A DNA stretch of 64,000 bases from Amylostereum areolatum (lineage: Eukaryota > Basidiomycota > Agaricomycetes > Russulales > Stereaceae). The translations under genes and the position numbers were made by a program. Position 1 is the first letter of the stretch, and each line of letters opens with the position of its first letter. The notes under the pieces were generated by a model. That model made no database searches and had not been told where the DNA came from. It worked only from the letters and a program-made list of their open reading frames with translations. Shown one piece after another: positions 20,597 to 30,106 of the stretch. The stretch covers positions 1 through 64,000 of the forward strand of contig SAXG01000018.1 of assembly GCA_012932865.1 (NCBI GenBank), in the 5' to 3' direction.

Positions 20597-23500
20597 TTTC
20601 CCCCCCTTTAAGACGCGCTTTCGCCTGGAGCGCGATGTCATCTGCAAGGGTAGATGCGAGAAAATCGTCAAAGGAGATGCCGAGGGAACGCACAGGGCGA
20701 GGCGCGTTTGGATGGCGTTTGTGGAAGGCGTCGATCATGTCGGTGACCTTTGAGAGCGAGGAGCGAGGGAGCCAGGTATTCTCGGAGTCAGGATAGCCTG
20801 CCCACTTGACGAGGTATTGTATGCCTTTCTTGTTGCGGGTCGGCTTCGAGTCGATGATGTCTTCAACGTCATATTCTTCTTCGTCATCAACGAGGTCAGG
20901 CGGCGGTTGTTCATAGTTTGGACCATGTGCCGTTGTCTCCTTGTACGCGGTGAGCAGCGAAGCATGGAAGACTGGGTGGATTCTCCACGTCTTCGGCAGC
21001 TTCAGGCGGTAGTTCACTGGGCTAATGACGTCAACGATCTCGAAGGGTCCAAATCGTTTGGCAGCAAGCTTAGCTTTCGGCCTCGTCGTCTTCAGGTTTT
21101 TGCCTTCGAGCCAGACCTTGTCTCCAATGGCAAACAGTGTCGATTTGCTGATCGTGTCACCATTATAGTGCTTTATTAAGTCCGATGCAAGGGCAAGGCT
21201 GGCTTTGATCTCTTGTCGGACTTCTTCAAGTTGACGGAGGTGTTCTTCAACTGCAGGGACCTTGGAGGACGGGTTTACGGATGGGTACATCTTGGGGAGG
21301 AAGCCGTAGAGGACTTCAAAGGGAGCCTTTCCAGTAGCTGCATGGGTGCGAGAGTTGTGAGAAAACTCGAAGAAGGGCAACCACTTCACCCAGTCGTCTT
21401 GACGGTAGTTGCAGAATACTCGCAGAAACTGCTCGAGGTTCTGGTTCTCGCGTTCGGTTTGGCCGTCTGTCTGTGGGTGATACGCTGTGCTGAGGGCGGA
21501 CTTGATCCCAAGCTTCTCGTTGAGTGTACGCATCACCTGTCCAGCAAATTGGGGTCCACGATCCGAGATGATCTTGTCTGCTAAGCCGTAGTGTCGGTAT
21601 ACCTTATCGAAGAGAATGTCGGCCGTGCCATCGCTGGTGATCTTCGTTGTACATGGGGTGGTAACCACCATCTTGGCGAGGCGATCGACTACGACATTGA
21701 CGGTGTTATAGCCTTCGCAGTCAGGGAGCTCGATAATGAAGTCGGTAGAGATGACGCCAAATGGTCGATCGGGTACTTCGTTTGGGATCATGTCGACGTG
21801 GGGTCGGCTGCTCTGTGTCTTCGTCGACTGGCAGGTTGTGCATCCTGCTACAAAGTCGCGGACAAAGACAGACATGCCAGGCCACCAATATTCACGACTC
21901 ACAAGCTTGTAAGTCTTGAAGCGACCGGGGTGTCCAGCCAGGGGCGATTCATGGTACATTTTGACAATGTCGCGTCACAACTCGTCATCTGCAGGGACAT
22001 ATACCTTTCCTCTAAACAGGACCAGGCCTTCTTTGTAGTTCCACTCTTGAAGGTTCTTGACGAGTGTACGTGGTCCGTTTCGTAAGATGGCGTCCAGGGC
22101 TTGAACGACCTCGATGTCCTTGGTTTTGCAGTCGCGGATACGTCGTCGGAGTTCGACATCACCGAGGGAGGTTACTGCTCCTGGCCTTGTTGCGCGTACT
22201 TGGAAGTACTTGGGGTCGAGCAAGACGCGCTCCTTGTTGTCGTTTTCAACACCATCCTTGTGATCGGGTCGTCGAGACATTGGATCCGGGCGGTGGGAAA
22301 TTCCTGGTTTATGAACGAGCGAGAAGTCAAATCGAGTGAGGAATAGAGCCCAACGTGCCTGTCGGCGGCTCAGCTTCTGTGCCGTCTTGAAGTGCTCCAG
22401 GTTCTTGTGATCTGTCCAGATTTCGACGGTGTCGGGGGCGCCTTCGAGGTAGTGGCGCCAGGCTTCAAGCGCGCGGATGATCGCAAGCAGCTCCTTGTCG
22501 TAGATGTCGTAGTTCCGTTCCGGTTCCGATAGGGCCTTGGACAGATACGCCACTGGATGCCAGTGACCGTCGTCGCCTTTCTGCGAGAGTATACCTCCAG
22601 TAGCAAAGTCCGAGGCATCGACTTCAACGAGGTAAGGCTTCTTTGGGTCAGGCATGACCAAGACGGGGGAGGAAGTAAACGCAGCTTTCAGTGCGTCAAA
22701 CACAGTTTGGCAGTCCGTCGACCAGTCCCATGTGCAGTCCTTCTTTGTCAGATCAAATAGGGGCCGTGCAACCTTGGAGAAGTCCTTGATGAAACGTCGG
22801 TAGAAGTTGCCAAAGCCGAGGAAGGATTGCACATCTTTGACCGTTCGTGGTGTCGGCCAGTCCTGAATACCTGCTACCTTGACGGGGTCCATAGCGATCT
22901 TGTCGTGCGAGATGATGAGTCCGAGGTATTCGACAGAGTCTTGCTCAAAGACGCATTTCTCCGGTTTGAGGAAGAGGTCGTTGTCTTGCAAACACTGCAG
23001 AACCTGCCGCACTATGGCACGGTGTTCGTCCATGGTGCGAGTGAACACCAAGATGTCGTCCATGTAGATGATGACCTTGCCCGAGTCGATGAGATCCTTG
23101 AACAGTTCATTCATCATTGCCTGAAATGTTGCAGGGGAGTTCATAAGCCCAAAAAACATCACCGTAGGTCCGAAGAGACCGCGATTCGTCTTGAACGCAG
23201 CCTTCCACTCGTCGCCTTCCTTGATGCGGACATTGTTGTAGCCCCAGCGAACATCCATCTTTGAGAAGATCTTTGCACCTTTGAGGCGGTCGACAATTTC
23301 AGAGATCAGTGGCAAGGGGTATTCATTCTTGACAGTGCCCTTGTTTAATTCTCGATAGTCCTGTACGGGACGCAGCTTTCCATCCTTTTTCTTCACAAAG
23401 AAGAACGGACTCGCCTGAGGTGACTTCGATGGGCGGATATAGCCCTTCTTCAGGTGGTCGTCGAGGAAGGTGTCGAGTTCGATCTGCTCGGAAGGTGAGA

Positions 23501-24628
23501 GGGGGTAGATTTTGCACGGTTTGGGTTCAAAGCCGTCTTTCATGTCGATAGCATGGTCCCATGGTCGTCGGTCAGGAAGTCGCTCGGAGGTTTTTTTGTC
23601 GAATACAGGCGCGAAGTCGCGGTACGGCGGGGGGACTAAGTCTTCAAAGGTTTGCGGGCGTGCGTTCTCTTTTGAATGCTCTGCAAGCTCCTGCGCTTTT
23701 GTAAAGCCCGCGCGGATGGGTATTGCATCTGGATTAGGACCATCGGTTTCAGGGAGGATTCCGGCGCGGCGTAGTCCATTGATCTCCCAGTCTCGGAATA
23801 CCATGGGCCGCTCGTCGTCGTCTTCAGTGAAGAGTCGTGCGGGTAGAGGGGAGCAATGGACCGTGCGGACGCGAACACCTTTGACTCTGCGTGCAGGAAT
23901 AACATAAGTGGGGACTGGGGTCCAGGACACATATGTCGGCTCTGGGAAGGGATCGTCCACAACGAGAGGTGTCCTCGGGGTTTTACCTGCTTCAACCTTA
24001 CGCTGTGATTGGACCGATGATGGTTTCCGTGGCTTGGTTGCGAGGTTCGTCACAGGAGGTTTGGACAGAGTGCACGAGGGAGGGCAGCGGAGCATGTCAA
24101 CACGGTCTCGTTGCCAGTCTATGGTGGGATTGTGCTCGTCGAGCCAGTCTGTTCCAAGGATCATGTCATGATCGCCGATGTCGGTGATGAAGAACTCAGC
24201 TTCTTCCTCATGGTACGCCTTTGAATCTTGCGAGTATATCCGGATCCGCTGGGTCGTTGTGTCGCGTACCCAGCCCATGACGTTCTCGGTGCCATCCACA
24301 TTACGCACGGGGAACGGGTTTTCTAGTTTTCTTGTGGTGAGCTTCTTGCGTTCAACGAAGCTTCGGTTCAGGATAATTCCTTCTGCGCCGCTATCAAGCA
24401 GCGCGTCTGCGTCGATTTCTCTTTTGGTAACTCGTCCGATCAGCTTGACTTTGAGCGTGATCGATGGTGTTTGCCTGTTCTTGGTGACAGTAGACAGATA
24501 CAAACACGGGGGGTACGATTGCTCACAGGTATGCATGGATGATAATACAGCGAAACGATTCGACGATGATACCAAAAGTCCTTTGCCTCCACCAGACGAC
24601 GCAACTGGGGGGCGTTTCAAAAATCCTG
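20529..24628 (-). CDS. T6 Pol polyprotein (one in-frame UGA)
   Basis: Begins in the -1 frame at the Gag stop (FLKRPPVASSGGG) and runs into the 3' LTR. Protease ALLDSGAEGIILNRSF near 24400; RT VIIYMDDILVFT near 23065; RNase H VEVDASDFATGGILSQ, DKELLAIIRALEAW, WTDHKNLEHF; then a TGA at 21975-21977; integrase GHPGRFKTYKLVS..CTTCQSTK, VISTDFIIELP, ISDRGPQFAGQ, HPQTDGQTERENQN; GPF/Y RFGPFEIVDV; chromodomain IQYLVKWAGYPDSENTWLP near 20790. The TGA separates RNase H from integrase (476 codons). T8 has CGA at that place, so this is C to T. The final 20 or so codons lie in the LTR. Acts in the cytoplasmic virus-like particle and, as integrase, in the nucleus. Confidence 0.9.
24617..24626 (-). promoter_or_regulatory. 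T6 Gag-Pol -1 frameshift site
   Basis: Minus strand GGATTTTTGA: Gag reads GAT TTT TGA, Pol reads GGA TTT TTG. The Phe codon TTT can re-pair one base back when the stop is in the A site. The same arrangement is seen at all six Gag ends in this window. Confidence 0.6.
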
Positions 24629-25642
24629 CGATTCCAGGATGTCCTTCAACAGCACTACTGCCTGCTCCTTGCCTTCCGCGTCCAGATCCTTCAGCTGGCG
24701 AGTGATCGCCGCGATGGTTTTGGATGGGTCGGGAGCTGCTTTCGCAGTGGATGGAGCCGTGTTCATCGGCAGGGGAGGGGCCTTGGACCCAGTCTCTACT
24801 GCGCCCACCCGTCGCGCGCTCGAGTCGCGGTTGGGGCAGTCGCGAGAGACGTGACCGGCTTGTCGACACATGAAGCACTTGCCTTCGCGCATCATCTTTG
24901 CGCGCTCGTCGTCCATCAGCTTTGCAGGGCGGGTCGAGGTGTTGGTGAAGGCGCCGACTCGGCGCGACGAGGAGTCGTTGGTCGAACCGTTCGAGGTGAG
25001 CGCGACAGCCCCCTTGGACTGACTGCTCTTCCTCTCCGGGTTCTCTTCGAGCCACTGGTGGTTGATGCGGCGGGCGCGCTCCTTCCACTCCGCGAGCTTG
25101 GTGGGGAACGGGTACGACCGGGCCACCTGCTTGCCGAGGTCACGCTGAAGTCCCTTCTTGAAAAAGTGGATTAGCGCCTCGTCGTCGTACGCTGACATGG
25201 TTGCCAGCATCTCAAACTCGGTGATAAAGTCAGTGACGTCCCGGGTGGTCATTGCGAGCTCGTTGATCTTACGCTGAGCCTCTATCTTCGGATCGACGGG
25301 CACGAAGTCTTTGCCAAACCTTTCGAAGAGCTCTTTGTAGGAGCTATAGTGGAGTGTTGGGGGCGTGGGGTCGAGGGTGTCGGCGTCTTCCTTCTCGTCT
25401 TCGTCGGCAAAGAGTTCCATGCGGCGATGCGTGGCCCAGGCTTTCGCCGTGTCGTCCTCCATCAGGCTGAGGAGGAGCATCATCTTGGCGTCATCTGTGG
25501 CATAAACATCCTTGTTAACGCGCAGGAACATGCGGAGCTCGAGGGAGAACCGGAGGGTGTCGCGTCTATCGCCTTTGAATGGCTTTGGCTTGGGGCCGAT
25601 CTCCCGCTTGGAGACGGCAGGTTTGGATTCGGCGTCGGACAT
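24617..25642 (-). CDS. T6 Gag
   Basis: 341 codons from ATG at 25642 (MSDAESKPAVSKREIGPKPK), the first ATG of the predicted transcript. A capsid-like helical region (ELRMFLRVNKDVYATDDAKM, ELFERFGKDFVPVDPKIEAQ, TDFITEFEML) is followed by a Ser/basic linker and a CCHC knuckle CFMCRQAGHVSRDC; it ends ESQDF-stop. Sequence equals T10 Gag. Assembles the particle and binds element RNA. The frame is open for another 197 codons upstream without any ATG, back to the ORF0 stop, so longer non-AUG-initiated Gag forms are possible. Confidence 0.93.
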   Translation of the reverse strand: MSDAESKPAVSKREIGPKPKPFKGDRRDTLRFSLELRMFLRVNKDVYATDDAKMMLLLSLMEDDTAKAWATHRRMELFADEDEKEDADTLDPTPPTLHYSSYKELFERFGKDFVPVDPKIEAQRKINELAMTTRDVTDFITEFEMLATMSAYDDEALIHFFKKGLQRDLGKQVARSYPFPTKLAEWKERARRINHQWLEENPERKSSQSKGAVALTSNGSTNDSSSRRVGAFTNTSTRPAKLMDDERAKMMREGKCFMCRQAGHVSRDCPNRDSSARRVGAVETGSKAPPLPMNTAPSTAKAAPDPSKTIAAITRQLKDLDAEGKEQAVVLLKDILESQDF

Positions 25643-26233
25643 CTTGTCGAAGGGGAGGGGGACGGTGAGGGATTGGGCGAGTTCTTGATCAAGGCGGCGT
25701 AGGGTTTCTCGTCGGCGTTCTTCTGCTTCTTCAACTTCGTCCTCAACTTGTTTTGCGACAAGGAAGTCGGCGGGGGTGAGGAATTGCTGGTTATGATGCC
25801 ACGACCAGTGATCTTGGACGGGGCTGAACGAAGTGGGCTGCCACTCAACTACTGACCGTCCTGGGGTTCCGTTCTTGTTTCGTCTATAGGCGTACCACTT
25901 CCCAGTTGTGTCGTTGTGGTTGATCCCTTCTGGGACTTCGATTACAGTACGTCGACGGGGTGGGGGCGAGTTGGTCGGAGGGGGGTTCAGGAAGCGCTGT
26001 AGAACGTCCGCAGCGGTGGCAAAATCCGATTCTTCGACGTAGGGTTGTTCGTCGCGGTCGTCGAAGTACCAGTCTCGACGTTGCCGGTTTGGTTCGTCGT
26101 GCAGCCAACGTACGGATTCCTTAGTCTGCTGCGAGGTGAGGATATAGTATTCTTCGGGACAGTAGTCTCGAAAAACACCTGGGGGAAGGTTCGGGGTGGG
26201 GGGACGAGGGGCTGTGGAGGACGTGATGATGGT

Positions 26234-26899
26234 CTAGAAGAAGTCCGCCGCGATGGGGCGATGGCCGAGGAGTTTCTTGGTGAGGTAGCCGGCTTTTACT
26301 GCCTGGCGGATCTTATGTTCGTGGTGGCGGCGACGAAGGGTCTTACCCTTGATGGTGGGATGGAGGACTGGTGGCGGGGTGGATTCGGGGGTCCGGCGGT
26401 TAAACTGGGAGACGGAGGTGAAACTGGTTTGGAGGATCGGGTTGGGGGCGTCTTGGATGAGGTATGTGTGGTAGGTGGGGGCGTGGAGGGTGAATTCAAG
26501 GTGTTCGAGATCTACGTTGATGCACGTAGTGATCCGGACGTATAGGGCGAGGACGACAGTACCGTGATCCTTGTGCCACCTCCACTCGAAGATGCGGAAG
26601 TTGAGGCCGTGCGCGGTCCAGGGATCTTTCTTGCAGAGGTTCTGTACGGGGACGAGGCAGTTGACGGTGACGGCGTCAGACCAAGGGTAGGGGAGTGGTG
26701 CGTCGTCGCGGGGGGTGATCGGCTTTCCGTTGAACGGGAGGAAGACCGGTGCGTTTGGGAGGTCCGTGGTGGGAGTTTTTAACGTCGTAGAGACGGCAGA
26801 GGTAGATGGAGGGAGGGGTGCGAGGTAGGCGTAGGGGTAGACTGTCCAGGTGTCAGAAACACAGTTTATGAGACCGATGAACCGCCTAAGTCGCGACAA
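26234..26899 (-). CDS. T6 ORF0 (AUG-less leader ORF)
   Basis: About 220 codons without a single Met, starting inside the 5' LTR and ending RPIAADFF-TAG at 26234-26236. Same sequence as T10 ORF0. Motifs: DPWTAHGLNFRIFEWRWHKD, VLALYVRITTCINVD, LEFTLHAPTYHTY, RRTPESTPPP, and a basic tail RRRHHEHKIRQAVKAGYLTK. The Gag frame follows in the same frame after the TAG. Start site unknown; function unknown. Confidence 0.6.
   Translation of the reverse strand: MSRLRRFIGLINCVSDTWTVYPYAYLAPLPPSTSAVSTTLKTPTTDLPNAPVFLPFNGKPITPRDDAPLPYPWSDAVTVNCLVPVQNLCKKDPWTAHGLNFRIFEWRWHKDHGTVVLALYVRITTCINVDLEHLEFTLHAPTYHTYLIQDAPNPILQTSFTSVSQFNRRTPESTPPPVLHPTIKGKTLRRRHHEHKIRQAVKAGYLTKKLLGHRPIAADFF
26838..26848 (-). promoter_or_regulatory. 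T6 self-complementary primer site
   Basis: Minus strand TGGACAGTCTA, 2 nt after the LTR; complementary over 11 nt to TAGACTGTCCA at 26992-27002, the predicted transcript start. Confidence 0.78.
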
Positions 26900-27270
26900 T
26901 GGGAGGAGCGAGAAGAAAATAGATTCGAGAGTGCCGGGGTCTAGGGTAGTGCAACGTGCGCTACAGTACCGTATGACGAGATGGACAGTCTAGGGAAAAG
27001 GGAAGAGAAACACTGTCCTTATATACAAGTGGGAACGATGGTGCGATGCGATGCGATAGTGGTGCGAGCGGGGGGAACAATAGGAAAGGAGTCATGGGGC
27101 GGAGGATGAAGGTCCGGAGCAGTGATGTCATAGATAAGGATGCGGAACCCCGCTCGGAAGTCCGGGCAATGACGTCATTGAAGCATGTGATGCAAGGGAA
27201 AGTCATGTGCCGTGACACGTCGCGTGTACGAGGTCTGCAAACGAAGAGAGAAATGGAGCGATCCGTGACA
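26851..27270 (-). repeat. T6 5' LTR
   Basis: 420 bp; by eye identical to the T10 5' LTR (49884-50303), the other inner LTR of the inversion. TATA box TATATAAGG near 27017-27026. Confidence 0.95.
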
Positions 27271-27669
27271 ATTGACTTATCACCGGTCCGGCTCCACTTC
27301 GGCCTGGACCCGGTTCATCTATATCCCACCCGGGCCCACGTGACTCATCTCGGCCCGGGTCTGACTCCTTTCCCCTGACTCATGCTGTACAATACTGACT
27401 CATGCTGTGCCCTTTTACATACGACTGCTTACTTATACTAGGTCTGCTTACTGATCGCCGTGTATCAGTTGCTTACCTAAGTCTCTCTCCTCTTGTGTAT
27501 ATAAGGCTCGCTCTCGCTGTACATATCCCTTATCTCGAGCTAGTCAATTCTACCGACTTTGCTTGCTTTCCCTTGTCTGTCGCCGTGTCTGATCGGCTCC
27601 CCTCCGTCGTCCTCATCTTCTAGTCAGCTGTGTCGTAACTTGGTGCTGTCGCACTAGTCGTTGCTGACA
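27271..27669 (+). repeat. T7 5' LTR, main part
   Basis: 399 bp matching the 3' LTR from its internal TTGGCTTATCACC onward and ending GTTGCTGACA. TATA box GTATATAAGG near 27498-27506. Its missing start is at 56978-57041. Confidence 0.92.
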
Positions 27670-27671
27670 TA

Positions 27672-27681
27672 AGCTCGAGAT
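27672..27681 (+). promoter_or_regulatory. T7 self-complementary primer site
   Basis: AGCTCGAGAT, 2 nt after the LTR, complements ATCTCGAGCT at 27532-27541, about 33 nt after the TATA start. T5 and T2 have AGGTCGAGAT with ATCTCGACCT: the changed base is compensated. Confidence 0.75.
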
Positions 27682-28140
27682 CTCCTTATCCTTGCACCAC
27701 CTTACGACCGTCCCTACGTACTGTAGCGTAGTAGTAGTAGTACCCGTCTGGTACTGACCTTGTTCTTCCCCCGTGCCACCCTAGACCGTTGCCCCCAGAG
27801 TACGCGACTCGTTACCCTGACATTGTGGTCGTGCGCACGTATACCGGTGCCGGCTTGACATTTCCTCGAAACGTTACACCTACTCGAGACTCTCCAATAC
27901 CAGGAGTTGAAAGCTCAGAGGTGACAGTAGAAGGTGCACCCTTGGTGTAGGAAACGAGTAAAAGCGGCGAAAGGAAAGCGGTTTAGGAAGTCTTTGGGCT
28001 CGTGTCCCCTAGACGAAGAGACAGCCAACAGGTCGAGAAGACTGAGGCAGACCGTCTTGCGATCTCGTAACAGAACCACCTTCCCTCGACAAAATCTTCC
28101 CTTGCCGCACAGAGTAACCATTTCGACTGGGGGCTTGTGC

Positions 28141-28542
28141 ATGGAAGATTGGTGCTCGCAAGTACAAGAATTCATCCCCATCAGCAACGATACTATCATC
28201 TCCCTCATCAACGAGTCTAAAGACCCTTGGGCCTGGCACAATTGGAAGGTCGCCCTCGGCGTAGAAGAACTTGAAGACTCCATCATAGACGTCCACTTCT
28301 ATCGCCTCAAAATAAGCGAACAAGGAAACGGAAACCTCTACGTCTACTCCTGCCCATACGTCACCTACCGCTACAAACTCAAGCAACCCCCAAAGTCCTT
28401 CTACGCGCCCAACGAGAAAATACCAGTTGACACTCGACACACCTACCGCCTCCTTACACCAGGCAACACCCCCAGCCCCACACCAGAGCCAGAGGTCATC
28501 GACCTCACCCAGCCAGAGGTCATTGACCTCACCCACTTATAA
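28141..28542 (+). CDS. T7 ORF0 with two SUMO-interacting-like motifs
   Basis: 133 codons from ATG 28141, which is the first ATG after the LTR TATA box about 640 nt upstream. It begins MEDWCSQVQEFIPISNDTII and contains SKDPWAWHNWKVALG and LYVYSCPYVTYRYKLKQ, weakly like the core of T6/T10 ORF0 (KDPW shared). The C-terminus has a duplicated PEVIDLT (EPEVIDLTQPEVIDLTHL), a canonical SUMO-interacting sequence as in PIAS proteins. It stops with TAA at 28540. The Gag frame continues directly in the +1 frame with an acidic serine stretch (GSDSSSDSDTDVEDE). Function unknown; nuclear or SUMO-linked role is inference. Confidence 0.6.
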   Translation: MEDWCSQVQEFIPISNDTIISLINESKDPWAWHNWKVALGVEELEDSIIDVHFYRLKISEQGNGNLYVYSCPYVTYRYKLKQPPKSFYAPNEKIPVDTRHTYRLLTPGNTPSPTPEPEVIDLTQPEVIDLTHL

Positions 28543-30106
28543 ACAATTCCCTCGTTCGGGACTCAACGGCTCCGACTCCAGTTCTGACTCCGACACCGAT
28601 GTCGAGGACGAAAACTGCTACATATATCCCCTCCCTCTAGGCTTCACTGAACGAGGAAACAACTTCTTTGTCCAACTCAGAGACACCACTGTCGAAGTCG
28701 CCTTTGTAGCAACCCAAACAAGTGGCATCAGTTGGTACTTCGCCAACGAAAACCAAGACGACCTCACTGAAGCCGACTTCAACCTCATCGCCGCCTCCGC
28801 CCTACCACCTGTCACCGACGAAGACTTCTCTGACCTCGACGAACCAGTCATAGCTGCCCAGTGGATCCGCACCGACCCCCAACCCCCTCTCCCTGCCGAG
28901 CTTGCCAACTGCACCGAAATTGGTGGAACATGGAACATCGTCATCGGCCAAACTGGCTCTCCCATCCAACACATGAATAACGGCACCGACAATGCATGGC
29001 TCATGGAAGTAAATGGCCAATGGGTCGCCATCCCTGCCGTGCTTGTTGCCGCCCTCAACCTGCCACCCCCCACCGTCAACGTCACTGCCCCCCCCATCAC
29101 CGTCAACCCCCCTGCGGTCACTGTTAGCGCCCCAGCCGCCGCCGCCACCAGGCCCCCTCGAAAGAAGGTCCACGCGAAAACTCCTGAAGGCTTCTCTGGG
29201 AAACGAGAGGACTTCAACGACTGGATGCGGTCATGCGAGGAATACATGCGAGCCGCCGAGGATGACCTCGTGACGGACAAGGACAAAGTACTCTTCATCC
29301 TCACCTACATGACAGGGGAGGCAGCACGCACCTGGAAGGCCGAGTACGAAGATGCGCACCTAGCCAATGGAGCCATGGTCGCCTGGGTGGACTTCCACAA
29401 GGCACTCAAAGGTGCCTTCACCGACGTCAATGAGCAGCACCGTGCCGCAGTCGAACTGGACGGGTTCAAACAGACGAAGGGTACCACCGCCCATGAATAC
29501 TTTGCCAGGTTCGAACAACTGGCAAGGAAGGCTGGGTACTCCACGGCGCAGGACCCCATCCATCTCATGCAGCTGCTTAAGCACAACATCTACTACCAGA
29601 CCATCGACTCCATCTATGACAGCGGTCACGTCCCTCAGAAATATGAGGACCTCAAGGAGTGCATCATTCTGATTGATGGACTGCGACAGGAGCAGGAGGA
29701 CCTGAAAACTCAATGCAGCGGCCCTGCACAGAACCAAAAACCCAAAGGACAAGGATCATCCAATGGGCAGCAAGGGGGACAGGTCCCATGGCGCCGCGAT
29801 GGAACAGGCACGGTACACGGTGGCAAAGGACAGCCAATGGACGTCAACCGTGTCGACATTAAGGGCTGATGCTTCCGCTGCGGACAGAATAGCCACCAGG
29901 TGCGGGACTGCAGGGTGGACGTGAAGAACATCCGAGACATGTAGGGGAGGGACCGGTACACGGAACCACCAAAGCGGGAGGCTCAAGCACAGACGTTCGA
30001 GACGCCCACCGCCTGGGCTAGGAGCCTGTCTGCCGAAGATCGGAAAAGTGTGATGGACGCGCTTCAAGCTCAGCCGAAGGTGGAGGAGAAGAAGGAGGGT
30101 TTTTGA
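28543..30106 (+). pseudogene. T7 Gag (two nonsense codons)
   Basis: Frame opens around 28427 without an ATG; the first in-frame ATG is near 28974, so its start is unclear. N-terminal part has the conserved WYF module (ISWYFANENQDDLTEADF). Capsid-like region near 29165-29700 (KTPEGFSGKREDFNDWMRSC, FHKALKGAFTDVNEQHRAAV, TTAHEYFARFEQLARKAGYS). A TGA at 29867-29869 falls directly before the CCHC knuckle CFRCGQNSHQVRDC, and a TAG at 29942-29944 follows. Ends KKEGF-TGA at 30106. The stops look like CGA to TGA and CAG to TAG changes. Confidence 0.82.

Larger units (their letters stand above)
20177..27270 (-). mobile_element. T6: near-intact chromovirus
   Basis: 7,094 bp with 420-bp LTRs (20177-20596, 26851-27270; four differences seen). 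Flanks do not match each other (TAGCC left, ATTGA right) but match T10's flanks crosswise, which marks an inversion between T6 and T10. Gag, ORF0 and most of Pol equal T10. It carries a single in-frame TGA in Pol (21975-21977) and is otherwise complete, the best-preserved copy of this family here. Confidence 0.95.

Noticed and set aside
24629..25088. N-terminal 150 or so residues of the 1,037-codon minus-strand frame as part of Pol
   Set aside because: This is Gag coding read in the -1 frame (Arg/Pro/Ser-rich, unlike any Pol part). Pol begins at the T-run near 24620.
28618..29304. Long minus-strand frame opposite T7 Gag
   Set aside because: An antisense shadow of a GC-rich coding frame with no motif of its own.
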